NCBI GenBank assembly: GCA_024696725.1
Contig: JAILGO010000185.1
Span: forward strand, 1-6,036
Source: Eubacterium sp.
GTDB lineage: Bacteria > Bacillota > Clostridia > Oscillospirales > Acutalibacteraceae
Reading direction: 5' to 3'
DNA length: 6,036 bases
The notes beneath the pieces are model-generated. The model did not search any database. It was not told where the DNA came from and saw only the letters and a program-made list of their open reading frames with translations. The position numbers were made by a program, and so were the translations under genes. Every line of letters starts with the position of its first letter. Position 1 is the first letter of the stretch. Of this stretch, positions 1-6,036 are shown piece by piece.

Positions 1-22
1 AAGATTAAAGTCAATAAAAAAG

Positions 23-67
23 TTGTAAAAAAAATAAAGGGAATTAATAAAATATGTTATATATAGT
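23..67 (+). promoter_or_regulatory. Possible sigma-A promoter elements in the AT-rich leader
   Basis: The first 90 bases are very AT-rich and hold no plausible gene, so a promoter for the operon would be expected here. Two weak options are visible. One is TTGTAA (23-28) with TAAAAT (48-53), a 19-base spacer, slightly long. The other is an extended -10, TG at 55-56 followed by TATATA (58-63) or the overlapping TATAGT (62-67), without a good -35. In DNA this AT-rich such matches arise easily by chance. The real promoter may also lie upstream of the window. Confidence 0.3.
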
Positions 68-90
68 AAATGGAACGAATAAATCTGTCG

Positions 91-97
91 AAGGAGG
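91..97 (+). promoter_or_regulatory. Strong Shine-Dalgarno that fixes the TTG start of the dGTPase-like gene
   Basis: AAGGAGG lies 7 bases before the TTG at 105. No ATG or GTG in that frame is similarly placed, so this site decides the start and supports a non-ATG initiation codon. Confidence 0.85.
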
Positions 98-104
98 TTA
101 AGTT

Positions 105-1100
105 TTGAATATAAGAGAAATCTGTGAGAATAATGAAAAAAAGATTCTCAGCGGGAAAGCGTGCCTATCCTCTGAATCGCGCGGACGCAGCGTTTATGAG
201 GAACCCGACGAAATTAGAACCTGCTTTCAGCGTGACAGAGACAGAATAATTCACTGTCAGGCGTTCAGACGTCTTAAGCATAAAACTCAGGTTTTTCTCG
301 CGCCGAGCGGCGACCATTACAGAACACGCCTTACGCACACTCTCGAGGTCTCTCAGATTGCAAGGACCGTATCGAGAGCGCTTCAGCTTAACGAAGATTT
401 GACCGAGGCTATCGCTCTTGCGCACGATTTAGGACATACCCCCTTCGGCCACGCGGGCGAAAGAGCTCTCGACTCCTTAAACCCCGACGGCTTCAGGCAT
501 TACGTTCAGAGCGTAAGGGTAGTCGAAAAGCTTGAGAAAAACGGTAAAGGTCTTAATCTTACCGACGAGGTTAAAAACGGTATTCTCTGTCATACCAAGG
601 GAGAGGACGCCTATACCCTCGAGGGTCAGATAATAAGACTTGCCGATAAGATTGCATATATTAATCACGATATCGACGACGCAGAGCGCGCAGGCGTATT
701 AAGCGAGGAGGACATTCCGCTTGAGCTGAGGATAAAGCTCGGTATGTCAAAAAGCGGGCGTATTAATAATATGGTGCTTGACGTGATTAATAACAGTAAC
801 GATAAAATATTAATGAGCGACGATATGTGGCAGCTTTTTAATGAACTTCACGACTTTATGTTCTATGCCGTTTATAAGAATCCCGTATGTAAAAGCGAGG
901 AGGTAAAGGCTGTCGCCATGATTGAACGCCTCTACGATTATTATATAAAAAACATTGATGAATTGCCTTCGGAATACCGTAACATAGCCGAAAAGGAATC
1001 GAAGGAAACAGCCGTCTGCGATTATATCGCAGGAATGAGTGACACATATTCGGTAAGGATGTTTAATAAAATCTATGTTCCGATGTTCTGGATTGAATAA
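105..1100 (+). CDS. dgt: HD-domain deoxyguanosinetriphosphate triphosphohydrolase-like protein
   Basis: Predicted cytosolic dNTP triphosphohydrolase, splitting dGTP (or other dNTPs) into deoxynucleoside and triphosphate. The 331-residue protein matches the short Firmicute dGTPase-like class and is much shorter than the roughly 500-residue E. coli Dgt. The HD metal site is complete: H78 in RLTHTLEVSQIAR, the H107-D108 pair in ALAHDLGHTPFGHAGE, and D181 in RLADKIAYINHDIDDA. The preceding basic block FRRLKHKTQVF (about 54-64) and the C-terminal CDYIAGMSD (305-313) are also typical of this family. The start is TTG at 105, with AAGGAGG 7 bases upstream. It is first in the visible operon, 15 bases ahead of dnaG, an arrangement common in clostridia and suggesting coupling of dNTP levels to replication. 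Function is from family knowledge; the true nucleotide preference of short homologues cannot be read from sequence, and the symbol is used in the broad sense. Confidence 0.93.
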   Translation: MNIREICENNEKKILSGKACLSSESRGRSVYEEPDEIRTCFQRDRDRIIHCQAFRRLKHKTQVFLAPSGDHYRTRLTHTLEVSQIARTVSRALQLNEDLTEAIALAHDLGHTPFGHAGERALDSLNPDGFRHYVQSVRVVEKLEKNGKGLNLTDEVKNGILCHTKGEDAYTLEGQIIRLADKIAYINHDIDDAERAGVLSEEDIPLELRIKLGMSKSGRINNMVLDVINNSNDKILMSDDMWQLFNELHDFMFYAVYKNPVCKSEEVKAVAMIERLYDYYIKNIDELPSEYRNIAEKESKETAVCDYIAGMSDTYSVRMFNKIYVPMFWIE

Positions 1101-1115
1101 CGAGGAGATGTAAAT

Positions 1116-2867
1116 ATGGCTCTTCCTGATAGCTTTCTTCAGGAACTAAAACTTAAAACAGATATCGAGGACGTTATTTCGTCTTACGTAACGCTGAGAA
1201 GGCGCGGCTCGACCTGTACGGGACTTTGCCCGTTTCATAACGAAAAAACGCCTTCCTTTACGGTTTATACCGATACTCAGTCATTTTACTGCTTCGGCTG
1301 CGGCGCGGGCGGCGACGCGATAACTTTCGTTAAAAAAATCGAAAACCTTGATTATTTCGACGCCGTTAAGCTTCTCGCTCAGCGGGCGGGTATTCAGATG
1401 CCGGAGGACGGCTACGACGATTCGCTCGGTAAAAAGCGCAGAGCTATTCTTGAAATTAACCGCGAAGCGGCACGTTTTTATTACAGCTATATGATGTCCG
1501 AAGAAGGAAAAGCAGGACTGAGATATTTTACCGAAAGAGGACTTACGGGTAAAACGCTGAAAAAATTCGGACTCGGCTACGCGCCTAACGAATGGGACAG
1601 GCTTCTTAAGCATCTTAAGGAAAAAGGCTATTCGATAGGCGATATGCTTGAAGCGGGAGTTGTTGCCCGTTCAAGAAAGGGAACCTACTACGACTTCTTT
1701 AAAAACAGAGCGATGTTCCCGATTATTGATATACGAGGTAACGTCGTCGGCTTCAGCGGAAGAATTATCGACGATTCCGATAAAAGAAAATATATTAATA
1801 CGGGCGAAACGCTTGTATATAAAAAAACAAATGAGGTTTTCGGACTTAATATCGCCAAGGACAGCGGCTCCGACGCGCTGATTTTATGCGAGGGTAATAT
1901 GGACGTCGTCGCTATGAATCAGGCAGGCTTTACTAACTGTATCGCAGGCTGCGGAACCGCCCTTACAAGCGAACAGGTAAGACTTATAAGCCGCTACGCT
2001 AAAGAGGTAATACTCTGTTACGATAACGACGACGCCGGACGCAAGGCGCTGAATAAGGCGATTACGCTTTTTGAGAAAACCGACCTTAAAATACGTATAC
2101 CCTCGCTTCGCGGAGGTAAGGACCCCGACGAGATTATTAAAAATCTCGGCGCCGACAGATTCCGTGCAATGCTCGATTCCTCGTCTAACGAGATAGAATA
2201 CGCGCTGCTTAATCTCAGAGCGGAATACGATTTGCGCTCAATTCAGGGTAAGAACGATTTTATGAATTCCGCTATAAAGCTGCTTGCGCGCTGTACTCCG
2301 ATTGAACAGGATTTATATCTCTCAAAGCTCTGTGAGGAGCTGAAGGTAGAAAAGCAGAGCGCAAAAGCTCAGTTAAAGCAATATAAGCGCGTTTCCGAAA
2401 GAAACGGATATTCGAGAAACCAACATCGCGAGCTTTCGGAGAAAATGAGAGCGGAGCATAAAGAGAGCTATGAAAAATCCGTTTCAACGAGAAAGATAAA
2501 AGCGGAGGACAGGCTTATCGCTCTGCTTATGAGATATCCCGATTGCCTTAAATATGCTGAAAGCTTTGAACGTGAGCGTTTAACGGCGGGCTTTATTCGT
2601 AAGGTCTATGATATTACCGAAAGACTTATAAACGATTCGGTACCTACCGATTTTATACATTATTCGGAGCAACTTACGGATTCCGAGCTCGGACGCTTAA
2701 CGGGAATTGTCGCCCGTTCAAGCGAAAGCCTGAATCCTAAAATGGAGTTTAGGGATTGCCTTAAGGTTATTAACGAGGAATTTGAAAGCGCCGAAAGCGT
2801 CAATAATGCGGACTTAAACGATGATGAAACGTTTTTGAGCCGTTTAAATAAACTAAGTAATAATTAG
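1116..2867 (+). CDS. dnaG: DNA primase DnaG
   Basis: Synthesises the RNA primers for leading- and lagging-strand DNA replication, working with the replicative helicase. At 583 residues it is of normal bacterial length. The N-terminal CHC2 zinc domain (about 5-100) has all four ligands: C38, H41, C59 and C62. The catalytic core (about 110-370) shows [20 protein letters not shown] (196-215) and the TOPRIM acidic residues, E259 in CEGNMDVV and D303/D305 in [11 protein letters not shown], then GGKDPDEII (333-341). The tyrosine common in the EGYMDV motif is asparagine here (N261), a tolerated position judging from variation in the family. Residues from about 460 on form a divergent C-terminal region, where the helicase-binding domain is expected. 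The ATG at 1116 follows GAGGAG (1102-1107) by 8 bases. It lies 15 bases after the dGTPase-like gene and 17 before rpoD. Confidence 0.97.
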   Translation: MALPDSFLQELKLKTDIEDVISSYVTLRRRGSTCTGLCPFHNEKTPSFTVYTDTQSFYCFGCGAGGDAITFVKKIENLDYFDAVKLLAQRAGIQMPEDGYDDSLGKKRRAILEINREAARFYYSYMMSEEGKAGLRYFTERGLTGKTLKKFGLGYAPNEWDRLLKHLKEKGYSIGDMLEAGVVARSRKGTYYDFFKNRAMFPIIDIRGNVVGFSGRIIDDSDKRKYINTGETLVYKKTNEVFGLNIAKDSGSDALILCEGNMDVVAMNQAGFTNCIAGCGTALTSEQVRLISRYAKEVILCYDNDDAGRKALNKAITLFEKTDLKIRIPSLRGGKDPDEIIKNLGADRFRAMLDSSSNEIEYALLNLRAEYDLRSIQGKNDFMNSAIKLLARCTPIEQDLYLSKLCEELKVEKQSAKAQLKQYKRVSERNGYSRNQHRELSEKMRAEHKESYEKSVSTRKIKAEDRLIALLMRYPDCLKYAESFERERLTAGFIRKVYDITERLINDSVPTDFIHYSEQLTDSELGRLTGIVARSSESLNPKMEFRDCLKVINEEFESAESVNNADLNDDETFLSRLNKLSNN

Positions 2868-2869
2868 TT
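2851..2869. repeat. Small AT-only inverted repeat across the dnaG stop codon
   Basis: AACTAA (2851-2856) pairs with TTAGTT (2864-2869) around a 7-base loop. The right arm covers the dnaG TAG and ends two bases before the rpoD Shine-Dalgarno. The six-pair stem is almost all A-T and has no T-tract after it, so it is not a terminator. It could weakly affect rpoD translation or be chance. Confidence 0.3.
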
Positions 2870-2884
2870 CGGAGGAGAACAGAT

Positions 2885-4015
2885 ATGGAAAAGAAGGAAC
2901 AGACAAATACGCAGATGACGGCTGAGGAAAAGAAAATAAACGCTTTTAAAAAGCTTGTCGAGCGCGGTAAGTCACAGGGCAATCTTTCTGCACAGGAAAT
3001 TGATACGGTTATCGTAGAAATGGACCTTGACGTCGAGGAGCTCGAAAAACTCAACGATATGCTCGAGGCTGCTAACGTTACCATTATCGACGATTTTTCC
3101 GCAGAGGCGCTCAGCGGTATTCCTCTCGAGGTTGACCTTCCAAAAGAAACCGACGCGGTTGATACTATTGCCGTTAACGATAACGCAAATATGGACGACC
3201 CCGTAAAGGTATATCTTAAGGAAATCGGTACGATTCCGCTTCTTACGGGCGAAGAGGAGCAGGTTCTCGCTATGCAGATTGCCGACGGCGACGAAAAGGC
3301 TAAGAAGAAGCTTGCCGAGGCTAACCTGCGTCTCGTTGTAAGTATAGCTAAGCGCTATCTCGGAAGAGGTATGCAGTTCCTTGATTTAATTCAGGAGGGT
3401 AATCTCGGTCTTATCAAGGCTGTTGATAAGTTCGATTATAACAAGGGCTTCAAGTTCTCAACCTACGCTACCTGGTGGATTAGACAGGCTATAACAAGAG
3501 CTATCGCCGACCAGGCAAGAACGATAAGAATCCCCGTTCACATGGTTGAAACAATCAATAAGGTTAAAAAAGCTAAATCTCAGCTTCTTCACGAAAACGG
3601 TCACGACGCGACTCCCGAAGAAATAGCCGAGCATCTTAATATGCCCGTCGATAAGGTAAGAGAAATCTTAAGGGTAGCTCAGGACCCCGTTTCGCTTGAA
3701 ACTCCTATCGGCGAAGAGGAAGACAGCCATCTCGGCGACTTTATCCCCGACGACGACGCTCTCGCTCCTGCCGACGCGGCTTCAATGAGTCTCCTTAAGG
3801 AGCAGCTTGCCGAGGTGCTTAAAACGCTCACTCCGAGAGAGGAAAAGGTACTCTCGCTTCGTTTCGGTCTTGAGGACGGAAATCCTAAAACGCTTGAAGA
3901 GGTAGGAAGAGAGTTCAACGTAACGCGTGAGCGTATCCGTCAGATTGAGGCGAAGGCTCTGCGTAAGCTCCGCCACCCGAGCAGAAGTAAGAAGTTAAAG
4001 GACTTTTTGGATTAA
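2885..4015 (+). CDS. rpoD: Primary (housekeeping) RNA polymerase sigma factor, SigA/RpoD
   Basis: Directs RNA polymerase to the main promoters of growing cells. The 376-residue protein is close in size to Bacillus SigA (about 370) and lacks the large non-conserved insertion of E. coli sigma-70. Domains in order: an acidic region 1.1 (about 17-75) and a short linker; region 1.2 at [12 protein letters not shown] (104-115); region 2 (about 144-213), including [12 protein letters not shown], the core-binding [10 protein letters not shown] (167-176) and the -10-melting and -10-recognition [14 protein letters not shown] (193-206); region 3 (about 217-295); and region 4 (about 305-372), with the -35-binding helix-turn-helix [19 protein letters not shown] (339-357). 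All core motifs look intact. The start ATG follows GGAGGAG (2871-2877) by 7 bases. The stop TAA shares its last base with the next ATG, and no terminator follows, so transcription probably continues into the downstream genes. Confidence 0.98.
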   Translation: MEKKEQTNTQMTAEEKKINAFKKLVERGKSQGNLSAQEIDTVIVEMDLDVEELEKLNDMLEAANVTIIDDFSAEALSGIPLEVDLPKETDAVDTIAVNDNANMDDPVKVYLKEIGTIPLLTGEEEQVLAMQIADGDEKAKKKLAEANLRLVVSIAKRYLGRGMQFLDLIQEGNLGLIKAVDKFDYNKGFKFSTYATWWIRQAITRAIADQARTIRIPVHMVETINKVKKAKSQLLHENGHDATPEEIAEHLNMPVDKVREILRVAQDPVSLETPIGEEEDSHLGDFIPDDDALAPADAASMSLLKEQLAEVLKTLTPREEKVLSLRFGLEDGNPKTLEEVGREFNVTRERIRQIEAKALRKLRHPSRSKKLKDFLD

Positions 4016-4017
4016 TG
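4013..4017 (+). other. TAATG stop/start junction between rpoD and the UPF0291 gene
   Basis: The rpoD TAA (4013-4015) and the downstream ATG (4015-4017) share one base. The only nearby Shine-Dalgarno-like string, AAAGGA (3997-4002), is 12 bases upstream, longer than usual. Re-initiation by ribosomes finishing rpoD is therefore a likely way to start this gene. Confidence 0.75.
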
Positions 4018-4230
4018 GATAAGAAAAAAATTGACAGAATAAACGAGCTTGCGAGAAAAGCAAAAACTCCTGAAGGGTTAACTGAGGAGGAAATTGCCGA
4101 ACAGAAAATTCTGCGCCAGGAATATGTTAATTCATTTAAGGCGAGCCTTATCGCGCAACTTGAAAATACGTACGTCGTTGATGAAAACGGTAAAAAAAGA
4201 AAGTTAGGACGAAAGAATAACGATGTCTAA
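4015..4230 (+). CDS. UPF0291 (DUF896, YnzC-like) small protein
   Basis: A 71-residue, charged, probably all-helical cytosolic protein of unknown function. It fits the UPF0291/DUF896 family: an N-terminal KIDRINELARKAKTPEGLT (5-23), then EEEIAEQKILRQEYVNSF (24-41), KASLIAQLENT (42-52), and a short lysine/arginine-rich tail (59-68). The first two segments look like a helical hairpin, as known for Bacillus YnzC, which belongs to the LexA-controlled yneA operon there. The family is usually 60-80 residues, so this copy is complete. It starts within the rpoD stop codon and overlaps the next gene by 8 bases, so its output should follow that of the sigma factor. I see no LexA-type operator nearby. 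Family assignment is firm; biochemical role is not known. Confidence 0.88.
   Translation: MDKKKIDRINELARKAKTPEGLTEEEIAEQKILRQEYVNSFKASLIAQLENTYVVDENGKKRKLGRKNNDV
4223..4230 (+). other. 8-base gene overlap, UPF0291 gene to thymidylate kinase
   Basis: ATGTCTAA contains the start of the kinase gene and the TAA of the UPF0291 gene in a different frame. No strong Shine-Dalgarno is properly spaced (TTAGGA ends 13 bases upstream, and GAAAG is weak), which points to translational coupling. Confidence 0.8.
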
Positions 4231-4894
4231 GTTAATTATAATTGAAGGTCTCGACGGCTCGGGTAAATCTACTCAGACCGCGCTTCTTGAGAAATATCTT
4301 GAGAGCAGGGGAGTTGACTATAAAAAAATCAAGCTTCCCGATTACGAAAGCCCGTCGAGTACGCTTGTTAATATGTATCTCGGCGGCGAGTTCGGAAAAA
4401 ACGCCGACGACGTTAATCCCTATGCCGCGGGCGCCTTCTATGCCGTTGACCGTTTTGCCTCTTATAAGCTGAAGTGGAAGAGTGATTATGAAAACGGAAC
4501 GCTTATTCTCGCCGACAGGTACGCGACCTCGAATTCTATATATCAGATGGAAAAGCTTCCCGAAAGCGAGTGGGAAGGCTATCTCGAATGGAGCGCGGAT
4601 TTTGAGTACAATAAAATCGGAATTCCTGCTCCCGACCTCGTAATCTATCTCGATATGCCGATAGAAATATCTCAGCGGCTTATGACCTCGCGTTACAGCG
4701 GCGACGAGAAAAAAAAGGACGTCCACGAGAGCAATACCGTCTTTCTTGAAAACTGCAGGCGCTCCGCGCTTTACGCAGCCGAAAAGCTGGGCTGGGCGGT
4801 AATTCCGTGCAGCGACGGAATAAATCCGCTATCTATTGAGGAAATACATAAAGCTATTATTGCTGTTGTTGAAAAGGAAATAAACAATGCTTGA
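4223..4894 (+). CDS. tmk: Thymidylate kinase-like P-loop nucleoside monophosphate kinase (divergent)
   Basis: Predicted to phosphorylate dTMP to dTDP with ATP on the way to dTTP. The 223-residue protein has a Walker A loop GLDGSGKST (9-17, K15 and S16), the VDRFASYK segment (75-82) in place of the usual ADR substrate motif, the DRYATSNSIYQ motif (98-108) and a Walker-B-like strand PDLVIYLDMP (137-146). A LID-like region rich in arginine and lysine (152-175, with R157 and K163-K165) follows. The P-loop has no arginine, so by family logic the LID should supply the catalytic basic residue. Unusual: the REPGGT or FPER loop of classical enzymes is replaced by LPDYESPSS (38-46), and the protein is about 10-20 residues longer than typical Tmk. 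This matches a clostridial sub-group. Genomes of this type may also carry a classical tmk elsewhere, so it could be a paralogue with another monophosphate substrate. It overlaps both neighbours by 8 bases. Confidence 0.82.
   Translation: MSKLIIIEGLDGSGKSTQTALLEKYLESRGVDYKKIKLPDYESPSSTLVNMYLGGEFGKNADDVNPYAAGAFYAVDRFASYKLKWKSDYENGTLILADRYATSNSIYQMEKLPESEWEGYLEWSADFEYNKIGIPAPDLVIYLDMPIEISQRLMTSRYSGDEKKKDVHESNTVFLENCRRSALYAAEKLGWAVIPCSDGINPLSIEEIHKAIIAVVEKEINNA
4887..4894 (+). other. 8-base gene overlap, thymidylate kinase to DUF2156 gene
   Basis: ATGCTTGA holds the downstream ATG and the upstream TGA. AAAAGGA (4872-4878) lies 8 bases before the ATG, so this start has its own reasonable ribosome binding site as well as the overlap. 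Confidence 0.8.
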
Positions 4895-5783
4895 TTTTAA
4901 ATTACCTGAACTCAGCGATAAACGCTGGGTCGACGAATGTCTTAAGCACGCGGGTTCAATAAGCTGTGAATACACCTTCGGAAATACTTTTATATGGCAA
5001 AAAGTTTACGGTACGGAAATATGCAGATATAAGGACTTTTTTATCTGCGCCTGGTCGTTTGACGGAAGTCCGGCTTACTCTCTGCCTCTCGGGGAAGGAG
5101 ATTTTACCGACGCCGTTAATCAGATTATAAACGACGCGAAAGAGCGTGGGGTAAAGGCAAGAATTTACGGTGTTACTTCGGGTTATCTCGATATGCTCCG
5201 TGAATCGTTTACGGGTAAATTTAAGTATAAATTCAATGACGCGTTTAGTGACTATATTTACCTTACGGAAAAAATGGCGCTTCTCAGCGGAAAAAAGTAC
5301 CACGGAAAAAGAAATCATATTTCTAATTTTAAAAAGAATAATCCCGACTGGAAATTTGAGCTGATTACCCGTGATAATATCGGCGATTGCATTGAACTTC
5401 ATAAAAGGTGGCTCGATGAAAAAGACGGAAGCAGTAACGAGGACTATACCGAGGAGCTGTCCGCAGTTCTGACAGCGTTTGAAAGTTATGAGGAACTCGG
5501 CTTCGTAGGCGGACTTATCCGCGTTAACGGCGAGGCTGTCGCCTATACGATGGGCGAGCCTCATCCGGCTTCGGATTGCTTTGTAACACATTTTGAAAAA
5601 GCTGTTTCCTCGGTGCAGGGCGCTTACGCGATTATCAATCAGGAGTTTACAAGGAATTGCCTTCTCCCGTACAAGTATGTAAACAGGGAAGAGGATTTGG
5701 GAATAGAAGGTCTTCGCCGCGCGAAGCTCTCCTATAATCCCGAGATTATTCTTGAAAAGGGTGTAGCTGTTTATAATGATTAG
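4887..5783 (+). CDS. Soluble DUF2156 protein (phosphatidylglycerol lysyltransferase C-terminal-like fold)
   Basis: A 298-residue protein resembling the stand-alone DUF2156 family, two fused GNAT-type acyltransferase folds related to the catalytic domain of MprF/LysPG synthase. The first half runs from about 1 to 115. The second contains the family's characteristic stretches: DYIYLTEKMALLSGKKYHGK (122-141) and RNHISNF (142-148), then THFEKAVSSVQGAYAIINQE (234-253) and YVNREEDLGIEGLRRAKLSY (264-283). There is no signal peptide or membrane segment, and the flippase half of MprF is absent, so it should act in the cytosol. By family analogy it may transfer an aminoacyl or acyl group, possibly from aminoacyl-tRNA, to an unidentified acceptor; lipid lysylation is not established for this class. 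The start has a good Shine-Dalgarno (4872-4878). It overlaps the preceding kinase and the following GNAT gene by 8 bases each. Confidence 0.85.
   Translation: MLDFKLPELSDKRWVDECLKHAGSISCEYTFGNTFIWQKVYGTEICRYKDFFICAWSFDGSPAYSLPLGEGDFTDAVNQIINDAKERGVKARIYGVTSGYLDMLRESFTGKFKYKFNDAFSDYIYLTEKMALLSGKKYHGKRNHISNFKKNNPDWKFELITRDNIGDCIELHKRWLDEKDGSSNEDYTEELSAVLTAFESYEELGFVGGLIRVNGEAVAYTMGEPHPASDCFVTHFEKAVSSVQGAYAIINQEFTRNCLLPYKYVNREEDLGIEGLRRAKLSYNPEIILEKGVAVYND
5776..5783 (+). other. 8-base gene overlap, DUF2156 gene to GNAT gene
   Basis: ATGATTAG holds the GNAT start and the TAG of the DUF2156 gene. AAAAGGG (5755-5761) is 14 bases upstream, too far for an ideal site, so coupling to the upstream gene is likely. 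Confidence 0.75.
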
Positions 5784-6036
5784 GTATACCGATAATGCCG
5801 GTGAAATAATAACCGTGTGGAAGGAAGCCTTCGGCGATACCGAAGGGGAAATACGATTTTTTATAGAAAATCTTAAGCGCGGTAAATGTCTCGCTTATTA
5901 TGAAGAGGATAAGATAGCTTCGCTGATGTATATTGTTGAATGCAGCGCCGACGGCGAAGACTCAAATTATATCTATGCCGCCTGTACGCTTAAATGCTGC
6001 ATGGGAAAAGGCATTATGAGCGCGCTTCTTGAATAT
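5776..6036 (+). CDS. GNAT-family N-acetyltransferase, N-terminal part (cut by window end)
   Basis: Open from ATG at 5776 to the last base, giving 87 residues with no stop, so the 3' end lies outside the window. The N-terminus MIRYTDNAGEIITVWKEAFG (1-20) and RFFIENL (27-33) look like the first helices of a GNAT domain. YIYAACTLK (65-73) is the beta-4 strand, and MGKGIMSALLEY (76-87) is the acetyl-CoA pyrophosphate-binding motif A (G77, K78, G79) leading into its helix. In the common R/Q-x-x-G-x-G/A form the first position is basic or Gln; here it is C74, and the usual arginine of a YRGKG-like motif is M76, so the loop is slightly atypical. This start was chosen because the opening residues are typical of the family and the overlap matches the two preceding junctions. 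Likely an acetyl-CoA-dependent transferase; acceptor unknown. Confidence 0.82.
   Translation, partial: MIRYTDNAGEIITVWKEAFGDTEGEIRFFIENLKRGKCLAYYEEDKIASLMYIVECSADGEDSNYIYAACTLKCCMGKGIMSALLEY

Noticed and set aside
1..90. Riboswitch, attenuator or small gene in the leader
   Set aside because: The stretch is simple AT-rich DNA without stable stems, conserved motifs or a convincing start codon with ribosome binding site.
1281..1613. Minus-strand open frame inside dnaG
   Set aside because: Antisense to the primase zinc and core domains, low-complexity product, no supporting signals.
2840..2880. Terminator between dnaG and rpoD
   Set aside because: The only inverted repeat is a weak AT stem without a T-tract and it abuts a strong Shine-Dalgarno, which fits read-through rather than termination.
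3990..4030. Terminator after rpoD
   Set aside because: No GC-rich stem followed by T residues is present, and the next ATG overlaps the rpoD stop, so a terminator here is unlikely.
4232..4726. Minus-strand open frame (164 codons) opposite the thymidylate kinase
   Set aside because: Antisense shadow of the P-loop kinase; no family resemblance and no start signal.
4956..5591. Long open frame on the minus strand (211 codons) opposite the DUF2156 gene
   Set aside because: It lies fully antisense to a gene with recognisable family motifs, has no ribosome binding site of note, and its product resembles nothing I know. It is best explained by codon choice on the plus strand.
1..6036. Mobile element, CRISPR array, phage or defence island
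   Set aside because: No transposase, integrase, direct-repeat array, tRNA or defence-family domain was found; all genes are on one strand in a compact housekeeping order with even codon use.

Overview
The window is a compact, all-plus-strand housekeeping block from a low-to-mid G+C Firmicute. The best match is a gut-type clostridium of the Ruminococcaceae/Oscillospiraceae kind. The pointers are the order dGTPase-like gene, dnaG, rpoD; the short SigA-type sigma factor without the large insertion of proteobacterial sigma-70; a UPF0291 (DUF896) protein; strong AAGGAGG-type ribosome binding sites; and a clostridial-looking divergent thymidylate kinase. The genus assignment is inference.

Layout. 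Positions 1-90 are an AT-rich non-coding leader with possible promoter elements. A TTG-started HD-domain dGTP triphosphohydrolase-like gene follows (105-1100). Next come DNA primase dnaG (1116-2867) and the primary sigma factor rpoD (2885-4015), separated by 15 and 17 bases, each with a clear Shine-Dalgarno. From rpoD onward every junction overlaps. A UPF0291 protein (4015-4230) starts inside the rpoD stop codon (TAATG). A divergent thymidylate kinase (4223-4894), a soluble DUF2156 acyltransferase-like protein (4887-5783) and a GNAT acetyltransferase cut by the window end (5776-6036) each begin exactly 8 bases before the previous gene ends. I see no convincing terminator, RNA gene, mobile element, CRISPR array or phage gene.

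How the genes fit together. The first part joins dNTP supply or turnover (dGTPase-like), replication priming (DnaG) and general transcription initiation (RpoD), the clostridial form of the macromolecular-synthesis operon. The second part adds a nucleotide kinase for the dTTP pathway and two predicted GNAT-fold transferases of unknown substrate, apparently co-transcribed and translationally coupled.

Nothing here is a clear new defence or mobile system. The most unusual signal is compositional: by a full read, GATC does not occur once in 6036 bases, though GAT and ATC are both common. This suggests long-term selection against that site, for example by restriction-modification. The overlap chain, the atypical thymidylate kinase and the tandem acyltransferases are the other points worth checking.
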